Of a DNA stretch of 64,000 nt, positions 1-12,071 are shown in pieces. A program made the position numbers and the translations under genes. Where the stretch lies: assembly GCF_023159225.1 (NCBI RefSeq), contig NC_063167.1:19533360-19597359 (forward strand). Direction: 5' to 3'. How positions within the stretch are numbered: position 1 is the first letter of the stretch; each line of letters starts with the position of its first letter. A model generated the notes under the pieces. It saw only the letters and a program-made list of their open reading frames with translations, was not told the origin of the DNA and ran no database searches. This DNA comes from Perognathus longimembris pacificus. Lineage: Eukaryota > Chordata > Mammalia > Rodentia > Heteromyidae.

Positions 1-680
1 AGTTCATAGTCCACACTGTGGTCCTTTAGCCCAGGCTGGCCTTGAGCCACTCTTAAACATTCATCCTGGCTACCCAGGGAATCAGGAAGACCCCCAGCCA
101 GGGAGGGAGGAGAGAAACCCCAGAAGCCCCAGGGCACAGATAAGATAAGAGGCCATGGAGATGCACATGTTCCCTGATTGACACACACCCAGGTGGGGGA
201 CAAGGGAACACTACAGGGGGGAGGCAATGTCAAGTTTGTGTGCACAGAATTCTATGCCCTGCATAATTGCACATACACGTCCTCACATGTGTGAGCTGTG
301 CAAAGCCATGCCACCAGAGATGCCATGTGTGGCTGGCACACGCATTCTCTGCCATGGGTGGGGCTCCAGAGCAGACAACAGGCCAGACACAGACTCAGCT
401 AACAGCGACTTTTCACCTGGATACCAACTAGAGAAACAGGAAGAAGAGACAGAGTAGCTACGGGGACTACAAGTTCCAAGGCACCACTGGTGCCTTGGGC
501 TCCAAACAGGGCCTGTTAAAGAGGTAAAGGGTCCTGGAGATCATTTGATGCAGGTCTCTAAAGCCCCAAAGGGGCAGGCTGGCCACCATGGGCCTCCCTC
601 TCCTTCTCTCTGAGGCTGACTTAGTAGTGTTGGTGAAGGCATTATGCTGGAGAAGAGAGCAGACTTGAAAAAGGCCTCTC

Positions 681-932
681 AGCTAGGTGCTAGTGACTCA
701 CACCTATAATACTAGGTACTCAGGAGGCTGAGATCTGAGGATCATGGTTCAAAGCCAGCCCAGGCAGGAAATTTCATGAGACTCTTATCTCCAATTACCC
801 ACCAGAAAATCAGAAGTGGCACTATAGCTCAAGTGGTAGAGCACAAGCCCTGAGCAAAAGAGCTCAGGGATAGCACCTAGGCCCGGAGTTCAAGCCCCAC
901 GACTGACCAGAAAAAAATAAAAATAAAAAAAC
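681..932 (+). mobile_element. Dimeric SINE (B1-like + ID-like)
   Basis: The left half has the 7SL-type CTCAGGAGGCTGAGATCTGA. The right half has the tRNA-like boxes CTCAAGTGGTAGAGC and GAGTTCAAGCCCC. It ends in an A-rich tail. Confidence 0.85.
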
Positions 933-1215
933 AAGGCCTTCCCAGCAAGGCAGATGGGGAAGGCGAGACAAGACACTGAAGGGGGCTCCTAGGAGCCGGG
1001 CTGGCTGGAAGAAGGCCCCTGAGCATGGTGGAGACCCTGCTGGAGTCTCCCAACTCCAGGTCTGGCCGGAAAGACCATCACTGTCTTCAGCATCGCAGCA
1101 GCAGTAGGTGACTCACCCCTTGGCAAGGGGCCTAGATTCCTTACAGATGTTGAAATTCTCTGCCCGAGGCCCCCAGGGGACCTGGTAAAGGAAAGGAGAG
1201 CAAAACTCCCACATA

Positions 1216-1238
1216 CATACACACACACACGCAAAAAC

Positions 1239-1272
<34 letters not shown>

Positions 1273-1273
1273 A
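1216..1273. repeat. (CA)n next to (GT)n, inverted microsatellite
   Basis: About 8 CA units, a short GCAAAAAC spacer, then about 12 GT units. The two arms are complementary. Confidence 0.9.
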
Positions 1274-1721
1274 CAGGTGGAAATAGCTGTCATATACCCA
1301 ACCCCACCCCGGCTCACAGACCCTCTTGCCTTGTTCACCACCTCAGTTTTTCTGCCTCCATTGCCTGGCTGGATTTGGGTGCTAGGCGTTCTGCTCCTGC
1401 CTGGCTAGGCAGCAGAGCTACTAAGCCTAGAGGGCACCCAGCAAGGCTGGGCGGGTTGCCCAGTCCACTTCCCCTGGCTTTAGGCCCTGGAAAGCTCTGC
1501 CCTCTCTCCATCCAGAGTCTGGGTGTTGGGGCGGGCCCTTCATCCCAGCCGGTGTAGAGGAGGAGCGTGGGGCCCAGAGGATGCAGTCCACCAGGAAAAG
1601 GTGCCAAGGGGCTCGGGCTGCCTTCTGCAGGGCACGGCGCCTCTTCCTCCTCACCCCACTAGCCCCAGCAAAGTTTGAAAGGTGGGTGTTGTACTGAGAA
1701 GTGCTCAGAGACACAACCCCA

Positions 1722-1766
<45 letters not shown>
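1722..1766. repeat. (AC)n microsatellite
   Basis: About 22 uninterrupted AC units. Confidence 0.95.
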
Positions 1767-1768
<2 letters not shown>

Positions 1769-3364
1769 TTCAGCTTGCTTGCCCAGGCCTGTGTGCAAAC
1801 ACACCAACTGAGTCCAGCCCCTAGACTCTCCCACTAACACCCAGGTGATCAGCACATACATGAATTGCCTACATGCAAAGACCCCAATACCTCAGGGGGC
1901 CAGGTGCAGGCCTGTGGCACCCTGATTCCCATGTCATCTTACCTGCATTTATCCTGTGGCTGAACGCGGCCCAGAGACTGAGCAGCCACAGGCCAGGAGC
2001 CCAAGATACCCACATATTGGCTCAGAGGGGTCAGCTGCAGCCACAGCACCTGCAAACCAGAGACCAGGAAAGTGGGATGTGGAGTCCAAGCATGCATGTG
2101 CCAGCGGCACCAGCCTGGGGGCCTGGGAACTGGGACTGGGGTGGGAAGAGCTCTCAACCCCTCTCAGGGGCCCAACACAAGTCTGGGGCTTGGATCTGGC
2201 CTGGGGTGTGAATCAAAACCACCCATATGGCACCAGCCAGAACAGAATGCTGGCTGGAGTGCTCTCACAGGGCCTCTAGCTGTGCCAGTGGGTCGAGGAG
2301 AGACCTAGAAGAGCCTAGAAGACTACAGAACTTGGGATGGGGAGGGGTCTGAAGGCAGAGGCTATTGATCAAAACACTTGGAAGAATCCCAACACTTGGA
2401 ACAACCGTGCTGGCATACAGCAGGCTGGTACCTGGCAAGCCATGCTGGCTTGGGGCAGGCAGCCCTGCCAGGTACCCACAAGGTCAGGGGATGGAGCCCT
2501 GGCTGGGACTCCTGGCAGGTATCGTGGGGCTGTGTGAGGGCCAAGGCAGCCTCCCCTGTGGGGACAGTGGGCAGGAGAGCAGGTCACCGGGGCTCAGGAC
2601 CTCATCGCCAACTTCTTCCACTGATGGATGCTCGTCTTTTAGTTTTATTAAGCCCTGATGGATGGGCCCAGATAAATCAATGCAAGCTCAGCAAGCGGCC
2701 AGCAGAACCATATATCATCCAGCCTCCCCTCAGGACAGTCAGCTCATGAGCACACAGAGAGGCACGCGTGCATGTGAGTTCAACATACACACACCAGCAC
2801 AGGTGTGCAAACTCACCTGTACACCCACATGCCCACAGACACACCAGTTCACCCATACACACATGACCCAGCCGTCCTATGACCACCTCCAGGAGGCCTT
2901 CCTGTTGGGAAGTTCTTATGCAAGTCTGACCTCATTCCTTCCAAAGGAATCCTATTTTCCCTCCCGCAGACCTGGAAGGAGAATAGAAAGGACCCCCTCA
3001 TCCCAATACATTTGGGAGTTAAGACTCCAACCTCTCTCCCCCTGGGATGGAGCTGTGCCTTCACCCTATCCATCCTCCATCCTAGGGTGCGCACATCCCA
3101 CCTCTCAGACCTTACCCAGGCTGCCATCCTGCCAGCCAGCCGAAAGGCTGCGGGCCCGAGGGCTGCATGCGGGTGCACGTGGAGGCGTGCACGGGCACGT
3201 GCTCACGTTCCCTTCCGGTTCCCCACTTCTGATCTCCAATCCCTACCCCCCACCAGTCTGAGTGAGGGGCTGCATGGAGGGAGTGAAGATGCTTCCACAA
3301 CGTTTTCCCACCTAACACAAGCACAGTTAAGAGGGCCAGGAGAGGAACAGACCAGGATGGAGTT

Positions 3365-3470
3365 TAGGGCCCATCCTGATTTAGGGGAAAGAAAAAAGAA
3401 AAAGAGACTGAGGCTCAGAGAAGGGGTGCCACAGGCCCAGGTCACACAGCAAGCTGGGTAGAAAGGGCCC
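3365..3470 (+). mobile_element. MIR-like relic
   Basis: ACTGAGGCTCAGAGAAGGGG and CCAGGTCACACAGCAAGC match the conserved MIR core. Confidence 0.55.
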
Positions 3471-3509
3471 TTTCAGCCCAACCCAGGAGGCAGCGCCGTC
3501 CGTGCCCAC

Positions 3510-3960
3510 TTACCGGCGGCTGGGTAGCTGCTGACCTCACGGGGCCCCCCGGGGGTCCTCGATCTCCCGCTTCCCGGCGCCCCGAGGTCCGCGGGCTGAG
3601 TGCGGGCCCCGCGCGCACGCCTGCCGGCCGCCGGCCACTCCGAGTGGGGGGGAGAGGGGCGGTTCCAGGGGTCTGGGGGGCTGCCAGGGCGGTAATGGAA
3701 CACAGCTGGGCCGGCCCGCCAGGCCGGGAGGAGGCGGAGGCGGAGGCCGGAGGGGCGGCGGCGGCGGCCGGGCGCGGGCCGCGGGACGCACGGAGCCCGC
3801 CGCGCTCCCGGCCTGGCGGGGCGCCCGGGCCGACCCCGCCTTCCTCCCCGCCAGGTGAGCCGGGAGAGGGCGGCGGGCGGCGGGGCGCGGCCCTGCGTGC
3901 CCCGAGCTGCCCTGGAAGCGGAGCCTGCAGAGGGCAGGCGGGAGGCCGAGAGTGTGCAGG
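3510..3960. promoter_or_regulatory. CpG island, probable COL16A1 promoter
   Basis: Dense CpG and runs of GGCGG/CCGCC, without a clear TATA box. A minus-strand donor sits at 3513 and a plus-strand donor-like CCAG/GTGAGCC at 3855, so the island may fire in both directions. Confidence 0.65.
3514..3900 (-). other. COL16A1: Probable non-coding exon 1 of COL16A1
   Basis: Inside a CpG island, the minus strand has a perfect splice donor, GCCG/GTAAGTGG, with the exon ending at 3514. In human, COL16A1 lies next to ADGRB2 in the same orientation, with its promoter about 22 kb beyond the ADGRB2 3' end; here the spacing is 21-22 kb. No collagen coding sequence is in the window, so the name rests on gene order alone. 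The 5' end is approximate. Confidence 0.5.
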
Positions 3961-4610
3961 GCCTCCGGGGGACCACCCCCTTTCTCCTTCTTTGGCCAGG
4001 CCCCCAGAAAGTCTGATGGGGAGGAGGGGGTGGAGACCCCAAGACCCGTGGAACCCATGACGTGGCTGGCGCCCGAGCCTCAGTGGTCAGCGGTTTCCAG
4101 TGCCTGGGCCTGGAATTCCCAGGCAGCCTCTGTCTCTGCACTTGGAGGGAGGGGGCTGCACTGGAGGGAGGGGGTATTGGAGCTCCCCCCCCCCCTTACA
4201 CACACATACACACACACAGAGAGAGAGAGAGAGAATTAACCCACTCTGTTCTGGTCTCAACCCCAGAGAAGTGAAACCCATTCCCCTATTCCCCCTTTCC
4301 TCCTCCAGGAGTGAGCAAGGCGGCACCCCGCTCCCTGCCCTAACTGTGGCGGCTTCCACTCCACCGTGGATCCGCAGGATGGGACGATCCGAGTGTCTGC
4401 CCTGCTTGGCTTTGCATAAGGAAAGGAGCTCAAGTCTGTGAAAGTGCTTATACATGCTCTGGCACATGGAGGAGAAATATTTGCTGCTATTTTCATTAAT
4501 ATTGGGAGCCCTTAGGCAGGGTGGGATGGGATGGGGGGAGTTGAGTTAATCTCCAGTTCCTGGGAAGGATTTTGCTTTATATTCAGGGCCCAGAGAAAGA
4601 AAAGACATTG

Positions 4611-4746
4611 AGGCTGGGTGGAAGATTGGTGCACACCTGTAATTACAAAACGTGGGAGGCTGAGGCAGGAGGATGGCAAGTTCGAGGCCAATCTGGACTC
4701 TGGACTCTGCAGTGAACCCCCCTCACCACAAGAAAAGAAAAGAGGT
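4611..4746 (+). mobile_element. B1/Alu-like monomer relic
   Basis: GTGGGAGGCTGAGGCAGGAG and TTCGAGGCCAATCTGG mark a 7SL-derived monomer with an AAAGAAAAG tail and no ID half. Confidence 0.65.
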
Positions 4747-5268
4747 TGTTCTTGGGGGGGACTCGGGCAGGTAGTTTCCAGTTCTACTTCCTCCACCCTC
4801 TACCTGCAAAGGTCTCTCCCTGGAGACAACCATCCGTTTCATGACCCAAACGCTGGGGAACCATGTAAGTGGCCCGTGAGTGCTAGATTAAGTATGGGGG
4901 CTGAAGGAAGAGCAACCAGAGAGCCTTGGTTTGGGGGGGGTAGGCCATGGCCCCATCTAACCCAGGCTGGGGAAGGACGGCCCTGGGATTTCCCTCCTCC
5001 AACTCCAGAGGTGCTGAGTCAGTGGAAATCCCTACCACGCCATGCAGGCGCGCCGCTGCGGTCCCTGCACTGAGCTGGGCCCAGATGTGGTGGTGGCAGC
5101 GGTGGGGCAAAGTGCTGAGCTCAGCAGGCGGCCAGCGCAGGGGGTGGGGCTTTCGGAGGCTTTGGTGGGAGGGGTGGCCGCAGCCGGCCAGCCCGCCCAC
5201 CCTACCCGGAGGTGTGCTCCCAATACTGGGCATGCACACAGTCAGGCTCTGTTCTAAGAATTCCACAT

Positions 5269-5270
<2 letters not shown>

Positions 5271-5350
<80 letters not shown>

Positions 5351-5421
5351 CCCCTCCCCTCCTCCTCCTCTCTCCCTCTCTAGCTCTCTCTCCCCCTCCC
5401 CTCCCCCTCCTCCCTCTCTCC
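5271..5421. repeat. (TC)n microsatellite with C-rich interruption
   Basis: About 34 TC units, then CCCCTCCCC and CTCTCT blocks, ending at a SINE. Confidence 0.95.
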
Positions 5422-5643
5422 TTTTGGCCTGATACTGAGGCTTGAACTCAGGGCCTTGTGCTTTTTTTTTCACTCAAGGCTGGCCCTCCACCACCTGAGC
5501 CACACCTGTACATCTGATTTTATGGTGGTGAACTGGAGATAAGAGTCTCACAGACTTTCCTGCCCGGAGCTGGCTTGGAACCCCAATCCTCAGATCTCAG
5601 CCTCCTGAGTAGCTAGGATTACAGGCGTGAGCCACCAGAGCCA
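5421..5643 (-). mobile_element. Dimeric SINE, next to (CT)n
   Basis: The reverse copy starts with GGCTTGAACTCAGGGCC and ends with TTACAGGCGTGAGCCACC. It abuts a long CT microsatellite at its tail side. Confidence 0.85.
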
Positions 5644-5645
5644 TC

Positions 5646-5858
5646 TTGGAGCTTGAACTTAGGCCTAGGCACTGTCCTTGAGCTTCTTTTCCTCAAGGCT
5701 AATGTTCTACCACTTGAGCCACAGCTCCACTTCTGGATTTTTGGTGATTAATTGGAGGCAAGAGTCTCACAGACCTTCCTGCCAGAACTGGCTTTGGACC
5801 TCGATCCTCAGATCTCAGCCTCCTGAGTAGCTAGGATTACCAGTGTGAGTCACCAGTC
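5646..5858 (-). mobile_element. Dimeric SINE, in tandem with previous copy
   Basis: A second reverse copy directly adjoining the first, with CTACCACTTGAGCCACAGC and CAGCCTCCTGAGTAGCTAGG. Confidence 0.85.
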
Positions 5859-6440
5859 TAGGAGGCAACATCCTCAGCATACCCCCATCTTGCCGATGAA
5901 AAACCCGGTGCACAGCAACAACTGCTTTCTCAGAATCACAGCCCATAGGTGCTGGCGTGGACAGCCATGTCCAGTGAGGCTGGACAACACAGGCTCAACC
6001 CCGTGCCATCCTGGCTATCCCCGTCCTTCCTCCACTCCTGCCCCAGACGGGGGGTGTGGCTAAGCCAGAACAGCCAGAGCCATGAATATGGAAACCTGAG
6101 GAGGGGGAGTCCAAATCCCTCTTATAGTACCCCAAGAGTGCTCAAAGATCCCAGGACACCCCCCTGCCTGAACCCACCATCACAGACCATCTAGAAATGT
6201 GCCATGTTCCTGCTTCCTGGGACATATAGGTGAACCTCACCCAGTGTGTTTTCAGATAGCACTTGGGGGTGCATGCTCCATGTGTGTATATTAACATGCA
6301 TACCCTGTACACACTCAACACACTCCCCCCAAACGGATACAGAAAGACACATGGAAGAGACCAGGGAACCCCTTTGAGATTCTTTTTCTAGGCTTACTCA
6401 GACAAGACAGGTGCAAAATTCTCAGAATGCATGCAGCAGC

Positions 6441-6700
6441 AGATGTGCTGGTGTCTGCCTTCAATCCCAGCTGCTGCTGGGGAGGCTGACGTAGGTGAAC
6501 TTCAGGTTTGAGACCAACCTGGGCAACATAACTAGCCCCTGTCTCAAAATTAAAAAAGGCCTGGGGGTGTTAGCTCAGTGATAAGAGTACTTGCCCATGA
6601 GACCCTGGGTCCACACTCCAATACCAAGAAAAAGAAGGTTGAAGAAAAGAAAGGAAGGAAGGAAAAGGAGTGAGGGAAGGAGGGAGGAGGGGAGGAAAGG
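6441..6700 (+). mobile_element. Older B1/ID-type SINE with purine tail
   Basis: A diverged B1-like left half (GGGGAGGCTGACGTAGG), an ID-like right half (TTAGCTCAGTGATAAGAG, then GGTCCACACTCCAATACC) and an AAGAAAGGAAGGAAGG tail. Confidence 0.6.
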
Positions 6701-7378
6701 CAGACACAAATAAGGCACCACACCAACTTGAATGTGGACACACAGTCACACACATGAGCACACAGACACGTACGCACATGCGGATGTAGAAACGCAGACA
6801 TGTACCTACAGGCATAGTTATTTAAATAGGCAAGCAGAGCTGCCTGCAGACTCCCCGCACGTGTGCGCACACAGACACAGACAGCCACATGGATTCTCTC
6901 CCACAGACACACTCAGACATGCGAGTACACATCCATACAGCTATGCTGACACATTTGCCTGCACTCAGGCCCCACAAAGTCCCTCACACCAGCAAGCGGG
7001 GTATCCCGGGAGGCCGGGCTCCGTGCCCTCACCCCAGATGGCAGCGCCACGAGGTAATCAGCACCGCTAATCTCCACCAGCTGCCCTGGAGCCTGCCTGC
7101 CGCTGCCGGGTGGGGTTACCAAGGCCTCCTGGGCCTGGGGTAATAGGCCCAGATGTTGGCGATGCTCAAGGGCCCTCCCATTGCCCCAGCTGGCTGCCGG
7201 GAACCCCCATCTGCCAGGGATAGCCCTTGGGACTGAGCAAGGGTAAAGTGCCAAGGAAAAGCCCGGTCCCAGGACAGATCCAGAGATCCCACACTATCCA
7301 CACAGAGGTGCCTTAAGGTGCAAGTGGGTCCTGGGCCACACATGGATACGTGAAGAGGCTGATATAGGTGCACATGGG

Positions 7379-7381
<3 letters not shown>

Positions 7382-7420
<39 letters not shown>
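7382..7420. repeat. (AC)n microsatellite
   Basis: About 19 AC units. Confidence 0.95.
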
Positions 7421-7422
<2 letters not shown>

Positions 7423-7734
7423 ACATCACATGATAGATGACTTGCCACACATCTGCTCCTCCCGGTTTCCTCCTCCTGGTAAATGCCACCAGAATGCATC
7501 CAGATGCTCAGACTGCAAACCTAAGCTTGGTGTCTTCCTCTTCTCCATCTCCCTCATTCAACCCACAAGCCACAGGCCACATTCACCTATTTCTCCTCAC
7601 TTCCAGCCCCACCCCTTTGGTGCAAGCCACCATTGTCCTTTGCAGGACTGTCAATTGCCCTGCCTGACAGCCAAGAAGACCCTTCCCCAATTCAGGCAGT
7701 CACTTTCTAGTCCTCAGGAAAACCCTCAAATCTC

Positions 7735-7875
7735 CACCCTGTCTTCTGCCCGGGGCTTTTGTTCATGCTCTTCCCTCTGCCTGGGAGCATGTGTGCTCCT
7801 TCCTCTTGTCCAGGCTGGCTCAGCTCCTCCATCAACCCCTCACAGTGTCTTCCCTGACTGCCAGCCCTGGAGGAT
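7735..7875 (+). mobile_element. L2-like relic
   Basis: The text CTCTTCCCTCTGCCTGGGAG followed by TCTTCCCTGACTGCC is typical of L2 3' ends. Confidence 0.5.
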
Positions 7876-8404
7876 GAGGCCTACTCACTCCCTGGTAGGC
7901 TGTTCCAGCTATGCATGTGCCTTGTGTTTCAGCGTGACCCTGACCACCATTCCTACTGCCCTCCAGCTGTGACTGGTCCCCCACAAGCCCCGGCCAGCCT
8001 CCTGCCCACCCCGCACTTAGTCTCCACTACATTGCAGGAGACTCAACATAGACAGATGCACAAAGGTATGTGTGCACACGCATGCACACACGTGCACACA
8101 CAACCCATGCATGCGCACCCCCACCCAGCTTCTGCCTCAGGGTGGAGAGACTGAGATTGGAGAGCCAAGACTCTCTCTGCCTCCCTCAGTGTCTCAGCTG
8201 TGTCTCGTCTGCCCCCCCACCTTCCTCCACGTGTGCATGACCTCTCTGGGTCTTTAGCTCTCTCTCTCTCTTCTGCCTCTGTGACTCTGTCTCACTCTCT
8301 GTCACCCTCTCATCGTTCTCTGTTGCTAACTCATTTCTCTCCACTCTAGGACCCGTGTCTCCAACTCTGCCTCTCTGTCTCCTTCTGCCTCTGGAGTCTG
8401 TTTC

Positions 8405-8515
8405 TTTGTTTTGTTTTTGTGACAGAGGTATAAATGTTTGAAATCAGGGCCTCTCATTTGCTGGGCTTGCTTGCGTGGCTGGTGCTATATTACTTGAACC
8501 ACACCTCCACCCTTC
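8405..8515 (-). mobile_element. Diverged ID-like SINE fragment
   Basis: The reverse ID-like order (TTTGAAATCAGGGCC, then TACTTGAACCACACC) is present but degraded. Confidence 0.5.
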
Positions 8516-8754
8516 CTTTTTTTTTTACTGGTCCTGGAACATGAACTCAAGGCCTGGGTACTGTCCCTGAGCCTCTTTGTGCTCAAGGCTTGCACTTTAC
8601 CTCTTGAGCCATGGCACAATTTCCAGATTTTTCTTAGATTTACTGGAGATAAGAGTCCTACAGATTTTCCTGCCCAGCCTGCTTTGAACCATGATCCTCA
8701 GATCTCAGCCTCCTGAGTATCCAGAATTACAGACACAAGCCACCAGTGCCTGGC
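8516..8754 (-). mobile_element. Dimeric SINE
   Basis: A complete reverse copy with a T-rich start, GAACTCAAGGCCTGGG and GATCTCAGCCTCCTGAG. Confidence 0.82.
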
Positions 8755-8870
8755 TTCTGTTTGCTACATTTTTATGTCCCTGTCTCCTATTGCTATCTCT
8801 GACTCCCATGCCACTGTATCCCTGCTTCTGTCTGTCTGTCTGTCTGACTGACTATCTCTCTCTCTCTTTC

Positions 8871-8986
8871 TCAAAATGGTGATGTGGCTCAAAGCAAGAG
8901 AGTGCTAGCCTTGAGCAAAAGAAGCCAGGGACAGTGCTCAGGCCCTGAGTTCAAGCCCCACGACTGACTAAATAAAGAAAGAAAGA
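8871..8986 (+). mobile_element. ID-like half SINE
   Basis: Only the right, tRNA-like half: GTGCTAGCCTTGAGC, CCTGAGTTCAAGCCCC and an AAATAAAGAAAG tail. Confidence 0.7.
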
Positions 8987-9357
8987 TTTAGCTTCTGTGT
9001 CACAGGCTGGGAGCAGAGCTCTCAACTCCCCTCTGCCTGACCCCAGGGCCCACAGTCTCAACCAGTCAGGTCACCCGCAGGCCCCCAGGGGCTATGGAGC
9101 AACACCACAGGCCCCTACCAGGGCTCAGCTCCTGATTCCATACAGCTCACTTTTTTCTACAGGTGCCCAGTATGTGTAGTTCATTCTAGAACCCAGCAGT
9201 GGGCACGTTAGGTTGCCTAAATCTGGGTTCAAAACCTTGTTCTTGCTTAGTCTATACCCTGTGGCTCTTGCCTGATTCTTGTGACTTAACTCTTTTCCTG
9301 AATGCAGAGGCAAGTAGCATATCTGTCACTTGGGAGTGTTTTGCTCCTTCGTTTTTT

Positions 9358-9600
9358 GGCTTTATTTTATTTCATTTATTTAGTTATTTTTGGCACTGGT
9401 ACCTGGGCTAGGCCTGGATGCTGTCCCTTAGCTGTTTTGCTCAAGGTTGGTGCTCTACCACTTGAGCCACAGCTCCACTTCTGGCTTTTGGTGGTTAATT
9501 GGAGATAGTTTCCTAGCTTTTCCTGGCTTCAAACCTTGATCTGCAGACAGCCGCCTCCTCAGTAGCTAGAATTATAGGCCTGAGCCATCTTGCTCCCAGC
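9358..9600 (-). mobile_element. Dimeric SINE
   Basis: A reverse copy with a T-rich tail, GCTCTACCACTTGAGCCAC and CTCCTCAGTAGCTAG. Confidence 0.82.
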
Positions 9601-11104
9601 TCACTCCGTTTTGAAAGGATTCAAGGAAATGGTGATAAATGAGGAAAGGCCCCGTCCTGGTTGCTGGCACTTAGCGAATGTTCCGGATCTCTGGCCTCAG
9701 GATCCCCAGCCCAGGTAACAGCTCCCCCTTTTCATCCCTCCCCCCAAGAAGCTCCCCAGGCACAATGACTAAAACTTCTTCTGATACCCTAGACATGCTC
9801 ACAACAAGCACCCGAGGGGCAGTGGGAGGGAGAAAGGCACGAGGGCCTCCTCCCCTCCACCCAGGGCTCACAGTGACGGGCTGGCAGCTCTGAGGACCCT
9901 CACCTGGAATGGCACCCACCTTCCTTCCAAGTCTGTCCCACCCCAAGGATCTTGGTCTTTCAGGACAAGAGTTTGTCTGTCAAGGACTTGGTGACATAGC
10001 TTCCTGTACCTTTACCCAAGCATCCTTCGGGCTACTAACTCCAGTCAGTCCTGCTTGGGCTGTGTGACCCCAGGCCTATCTTTTAGTATTTTATTTCCCT
10101 ACTTACAAAATAACAAATATCATCTCGGCATAGTATCTTGGGGTAAGGGCTCAAATCCCACCTCTGTCATTTTCCTTGCTGTGGATTTGGATTTTTAACA
10201 AATTACCTGACCTCCTGGAGTGAGCTGTTGCTGTTGCTGCTGCTGCTTCTTCTTTCTTCTTCCTTCCTCCCCTCCCTCCCTCCCTCCCTCCGTCCCTTCC
10301 TGCTTTCTTTCATATTTATTTATTTTTTGGAAATCCTAGCTCACAAGGATGCTGTGGAACTTGAGGGTTACTGGGAGAGTGCATACAAAGTGCTGAGCAT
10401 GCGTGCTTCCTGGAACTCCATATATGACGCTGTTCCAGAATTCAGCGAGTGTGTGCAAGCTCATCACCGCACACATGATCTATTCCCTGCGCCCCTCCTG
10501 CTGTCTCTCTCTCCCCCTTGTACTTCCTCATTTAGCTTTGAAACTTGTCTCTGCCTTCCTTCCCACTCGGGAGTGGGGAGGGCAATTGGGACTGTTCTTG
10601 GAGTGGGTAGATCTGAGCAGATGCTTGGAGGAGGGGAGAGTGGAATCAGTTATTGGCTATTGATTCACTCGAGCATTTGGTTCCCTGCTAGACAGCAAAG
10701 CCCAGAAGGACCTGCTTTTCCTACCCTTTCTCCCAGAGCCCAGTGCTTGCACCTGAACAAAGGACAAATCCCATCCCTGAGACACGAACCCAGTAGTCTC
10801 TAGTGAGGGAGGCGTGGGGAGGAAGAAGTAGCCAGGGACTTCCAGATTCTTTCATTGCATGCAAGAGTCTCAGACAGTTAGACTTGTAAATTTGTTTGGA
10901 ATCCTGGAATCTCTGGGTGGAGAGACATTCTGGCTGCTGTCAGGCCCCGCCTCATCAGTTGCAGTAGTACCCAACACTGCTGGGCTGGGGAGCCCTTTCA
11001 AACTAGCCAGCAAGACAGAAATAGGGCAGGGAGGAGAACATTCAGGGTGTAAATATACTTTTTCCACCAAGAGAGAAAATAAAAATCAAAGATCTGAGAG
11101 GCTC

Positions 11105-11330
11105 TGATCCTGGCTCTGCTATTTCCTGGCTTTGTTCTCTCAGGCCAATTCTTTTACTTCTCTGAGCTATAGTTTCCACTATGGCCATCAAGTGGGGTGT
11201 TCATAACGACACCTAATCACACAGAACCGTTGTGAGGAGTAAATGAGATCATGTGTAAGACCAAACCAAGCCCATGTTAACACTCAAAGATGTTAATTAC
11301 TAGTATTACTCGAGAAAGCTGGTAATTACC
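11105..11330 (+). mobile_element. MIR-like relic
   Basis: CTGGCTCTGCTATTTCCTGG, CTTCTCTGAGCTATAGTTTCC and TTGTGAGGAGTAAATGAGAT follow the order of MIR. Confidence 0.6.
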
Positions 11331-11416
11331 AAGGATTCTTGCCCTGTACTCTTAGCCTCTTGTAACTAGATCTGTTTACAGACCCAACTTTATGCAGCTC
11401 TAAGATATTGGTGGCT

Positions 11417-11656
11417 GCTAGTTGCTGGTACCTCATGCTTGTAATCCTAGCCACCCAGGAGGCTGAGATCTGAGGATTGCAGTTTGAAACCTGCCCAGGC
11501 AGGAAAGCCTACAAGACTCTTATCTCCAATTAACCACTTAAAAACTGGAAGCGGAGCTGTGGCTCAAAGTGGGTAGAGCACTTGAGAGTAACAGCTCAGG
11601 TACAGTGCCCAGGCCCTAAGTTCAGGCCCTGCCACCAAAAACAAAAACAGAAAAGG
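11417..11656 (+). mobile_element. Dimeric SINE
   Basis: A forward copy with CAGGAGGCTGAGATCTGAGG, GTGGGTAGAGCACTTGAG and an ACAAAAACAG tail. Confidence 0.82.
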
Positions 11657-11950
11657 GATTTCAGACAGGTAATGGGCTACCTTAAATGGCCTGAATAATA
11701 AGAAGCCTATGTCTAAGAAATAAACCAGCTCGAGTGTCCACCAGCTTTGACAATCCAGAAAACTCCTGGCACTGTTGTTTGGGTACAAAAGAAGACAGGT
11801 TATTAGAAGGTGCAGGGATAGAACTTGGGTCTGAGGTTCAAGGCTAGGGCCTGCCTTAAAACACTGGCTTTAGGTAGCTCCCCTGCCCTTTGGCAAGAAG
11901 GGAAGACTGAGTGTAGCAGCTCTTGAGTCCCTTCCATTGTCCAAATTTGA

Positions 11951-11951
<1 letters not shown>

Positions 11952-12012
<61 letters not shown>

Positions 12013-12058
12013 TGTGTGTATGTGTGTGTGAGAGAGACAGACAGAGAGAGAGAGAGAG
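11952..12058. repeat. (CT)n-(GT)n-(GA)n compound microsatellite
   Basis: About 28 CT units, a GT-rich middle, then GA units that complement the first arm. It adjoins a SINE. Confidence 0.95.
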
Positions 12059-12071
12059 GTGGGGGGCTGGG

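Larger units (their letters stand above)
1..3506. other. Probable COL16A1 intron 1, no exon seen
   Basis: No exon with good splice sites was found. The stretch holds one dimeric SINE (681-932), CA/TG microsatellites (1216-1273, 1722-1766) and an old MIR-like tail near 3365-3470. Open frames here have no recognisable domains. Confidence 0.5.

Noticed and set aside
840..900. tRNA-like A and B boxes
   Set aside because: They belong to the ID-derived half of a SINE; no intact cloverleaf or anticodon arm is present.
2662..3261. A 199-codon plus-strand frame
   Set aside because: Low-complexity His/Thr/Pro translation with no homology I recognise and no promoter or splice support.
4883..5473. A 196-codon minus-strand frame with long Glu-Arg runs
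   Set aside because: It is a translation of the (TC)n microsatellite and SINE flank.
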